DNA of 5,352 nucleotides from Acidilobaceae archaeon. GTDB taxonomy: Archaea; Thermoproteota; Thermoprotei_A; Sulfolobales; Acidilobaceae. The position numbers were made by a program, and so were the translations under genes. Under the pieces are notes generated by a model, which did not search any database, was not told the origin of the DNA, and saw nothing but the letters and a program-made list of their open reading frames with translations. The stretch lies in the NCBI GenBank assembly GCA_027044005.1, contig JALUDK010000085.1, forward strand, positions 1 to 5,352, in the 5' to 3' direction. This document shows, in pieces, positions 3,859 to 5,352 of the stretch (the first letter of the stretch is position 1; every line of letters starts with the position of its first letter).

Positions 3859-5352
3859 CTACTTAGCTGTTCTATGCCTCCTTATGTAGATCCCCAGGCT
3901 AGTCAGGCCTAGCCCTAGGGCTACCGTCAACAGTCCTATAGGGTTGGGTTTGGCTGCTAGTTGCGCCTCTCCTCCTACTAGCGGTGGTATGTATACGAAG
4001 GAGTGTAGGCCTAGGGTCCTTGTGACTAGGTAGCCGTCGTCCATCCACTGTATCGTGGCGTTGTTGGTGTAGACCAGGTCTACAGTACCGTTGGGATAGT
4101 CTGGTACGTAGTCTATCCTAAGGTATAGTTTTACCGTTATGTTCAGTGGTACCGTGTCGTTGTTGGATACAGCCCCGAAGTCTATGGTTATCGTGTTGCC
4201 TGAGGTCGTGGTTGTTATGGGGCCTACGACCGTTATATTCGGCGGGTACGTTATAGTGGGGCCTCCTACCAGGCTCATGCCGTTGTCCCACTGGTCTATT
4301 AGTATTAGGCTACTCGTGTTGCCGGTCGGTATAGTTATATTGATCACGGCCTCGACTATGGAGCCTACTGTGACTGACTCTGGGCTCATCGTCTTCAGTC
4401 CATCTACTATAGGATCATAGTAGGCGCTGCCCGTGATCTCGTGGTTGTAGTTCTTCTCGCCGTCCACCTGTCCTGGTAGGCTGCTCCAATTGATTGTAGC
4501 GTTGTTGACCGTGGTGCTGTTCCATGGTGTTAGCGCGTAGGCCCTAACCCACACCTCTACCAGCACATAGCCTAGTGGGTCTAGCTGGTCTATTGTTAGG
4601 GTTACATTGTTTCCTGTCTGGGTAACTACTGGGTTTACTGCTCCTGACTGGCTCTGTATGGTGGCGTTTAGCACGAGCAGGGTTTGGGGTACTATGTCCT
4701 CTACCACTATGTCATATGCTGGCAGGGTTCCGTTATTCGATATGTATAGGTAGAGCACAGTATATGGGTAGGTGTCGTAGAATATGCTGGGTGAGAAGTA
4801 CTTGTCGCTCTTCCTTAGGTCGGGCTCCCCGATCAGTATAGTTGTGCTGTCGGCCGCACTGTAGTTGGTTAGCGTGCCGTCTGTCGAGGTAACGTTGGCA
4901 TTATTTACCAGCACGTCTCCCATGACAGTAGTGTTGGAGACCTGGGCGTTGTATAGTATGTACAGCATGCCCGTGGTCGAGCTAGCGGAGACGTTACGCA
5001 GCTCCATAGTTATGAATGATGGCCCGTAGCTCACTGTTGTAGTCGTCCATGTGACCCCTACTGGCATTAGTGTTATCGAGAATGGGTCTAGCGTAGTCTG
5101 GGGGTCTAGGTAGTCCGTTAGGTTGAGGACTGGTATAGTGCCTAGGGGCACCTGTATGGCTATGGTGTACTGTACTATTGCCCCTGGCGGCGCCATGATG
5201 GAGGCGCCGGGCGGGTACAAGTCGGGGACGATGTCGTCAACCTGCTTGGTCATGCTAAAGCCCGCGATGTACGTTATCGCCTCCCAGTCGGAGGCTGTAT
5301 AGTTCCTCTCGCCGGGGTCAGGGCCTGGAAGGCTGCTAGCGTTTACTGTTGC
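3859..5352 (-). CDS. DUF11/isopeptide-like repeat-domain surface protein, C-terminal part (runs off right edge)
   Basis: The frame is open to the window edge, giving 497 residues numbered here from the edge; the true start is outside. It shows three beta-sandwich repeats of the DUF11 / fimbrial isopeptide type: about 34-170, 177-290 and 317-437, plus the end of a fourth before residue 10. Each starts with a Lys-containing strand (K36; K181 and K184; K320) and ends in N-N-A-x-V/I (N150, N283, N430). The linker ATxNxSSLPG...GE(R/K)NY appears twice (1-18 and 285-302). Twenty N-x-S/T sequons and no cysteine suggest a heavily glycosylated ectodomain. The end is VYIPPLVGGEAQLAAKP (453-469), a hydrophobic segment (about 472-490) and the tail RRHRTAK. 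Such repeats usually form stalks, fibres or surface-layer elements. Lys-Asn isopeptide cross-links are possible but only inferred. The gene is tail-to-tail with the vWA gene, which carries the same C-terminal signal. An ATG at 5253 is internal, since repeat sequence continues upstream of it. Confidence 0.82.
   Translation of the reverse strand, partial: ATVNASSLPGPDPGERNYTASDWEAITYIAGFSMTKQVDDIVPDLYPPGASIMAPPGAIVQYTIAIQVPLGTIPVLNLTDYLDPQTTLDPFSITLMPVGVTWTTTTVSYGPSFITMELRNVSASSTTGMLYILYNAQVSNTTVMGDVLVNNANVTSTDGTLTNYSAADSTTILIGEPDLRKSDKYFSPSIFYDTYPYTVLYLYISNNGTLPAYDIVVEDIVPQTLLVLNATIQSQSGAVNPVVTQTGNNVTLTIDQLDPLGYVLVEVWVRAYALTPWNSTTVNNATINWSSLPGQVDGEKNYNHEITGSAYYDPIVDGLKTMSPESVTVGSIVEAVINITIPTGNTSSLILIDQWDNGMSLVGGPTITYPPNITVVGPITTTTSGNTITIDFGAVSNNDTVPLNITVKLYLRIDYVPDYPNGTVDLVYTNNATIQWMDDGYLVTRTLGLHSFVYIPPLVGGEAQLAAKPNPIGLLTVALGLGLTSLGIYIRRHRTAK
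3964..3987 (-). other. Codons for PPLVGGEA, candidate C-terminal sorting motif of the DUF11-repeat protein
   Basis: These codons encode residues 456-463, about 9 residues before the terminal hydrophobic segment. Five of the eight codons differ synonymously from the copy in the vWA gene while all eight amino acids agree, which points to selection on the peptide. Confidence 0.55.

Noticed and set aside
3623..3996. Shared PPLVGGEA ends explained by a recent DNA inverted duplication
   Set aside because: The nucleotide copies differ at five of eight codons in the core, and similarity stops outside the motif, so this is not a DNA-level repeat.
4139..4420. Plus-strand open frame of 93 codons
   Set aside because: It is a shadow of the DUF11-repeat gene, whose repeats and sequons are clear on the other strand.
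5251..5253. ATG at 5253 as the start of the DUF11-repeat protein
   Set aside because: The frame stays open to the edge, and the upstream residues (ATVNASSLPG...GERNY) repeat the internal linker ATINWSSLPG...GEKNY, so the protein begins outside the window. No signal peptide follows this ATG.

Overview
The window looks like chromosomal DNA of a hyperthermophilic crenarchaeon, probably Desulfurococcales or Pyrodictiaceae-like; this is an inference, as no marker gene fixes the lineage. The grounds are a gene for an archaeal ether-lipid prenyltransferase (UbiA/DGGGP synthase type), an archaeal PIN-ATPase-KH protein, heavy use of AGG, ATA and CTA codons, GTG and TTG starts, Shine-Dalgarno sites of the GGAGG(TG) type, an AT-rich TATA-type promoter and T-run terminators.

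Left half (1-2787, all minus strand): three tightly packed genes read right to left, most simply one operon. First is a 508-residue PIN-ATPase-KH protein (COG1855/PINA-like; Holliday-junction work in Sulfolobus relatives). Thirteen bases later comes a UbiA prenyltransferase, most likely digeranylgeranylglyceryl phosphate synthase. Overlapping its end by 13 bases is the 5' part (128 codons) of a MetF-like methylenetetrahydrofolate reductase that runs off the left edge. The genes share no pathway; the link looks like co-transcription of housekeeping functions.

Middle (2788-2965): a divergent intergenic region. It holds a strong AT-rich promoter for the rightward gene, a repeated 9-mer on both sides of its TATA box, and a perfect 14-bp GC palindrome just upstream of the leftward operon.

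Right half (2966-5352): two convergent genes for surface proteins. The plus-strand gene encodes a secreted, C-terminally anchored von Willebrand factor A (vWA) protein with an intact MIDAS metal site. The minus-strand gene, cut at the right edge, encodes a long, sequon-rich protein of tandem DUF11/isopeptide-like beta-sandwich domains. The two ectodomains are unrelated, yet both end in nearly the same tail: V-Y-x-P-P-L-V-G-G-E-A-x-x-A-A-x-P, one hydrophobic segment, and a seven-residue basic tail. The shared element uses different synonymous codons in the two genes, so it is not a recent DNA copy. It resembles the three-part C-terminal signals read by sortases and archaeosortases. The most interesting hypothesis here is a crenarchaeal surface-assembly pair (vWA adhesin plus repeat-domain stalk or fibre) processed or anchored through a PPLVGGEA signal. 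No processing enzyme is visible in the window.

No RNA gene, CRISPR array or mobile element was seen, and no gene-free stretch exceeds 300 bases.
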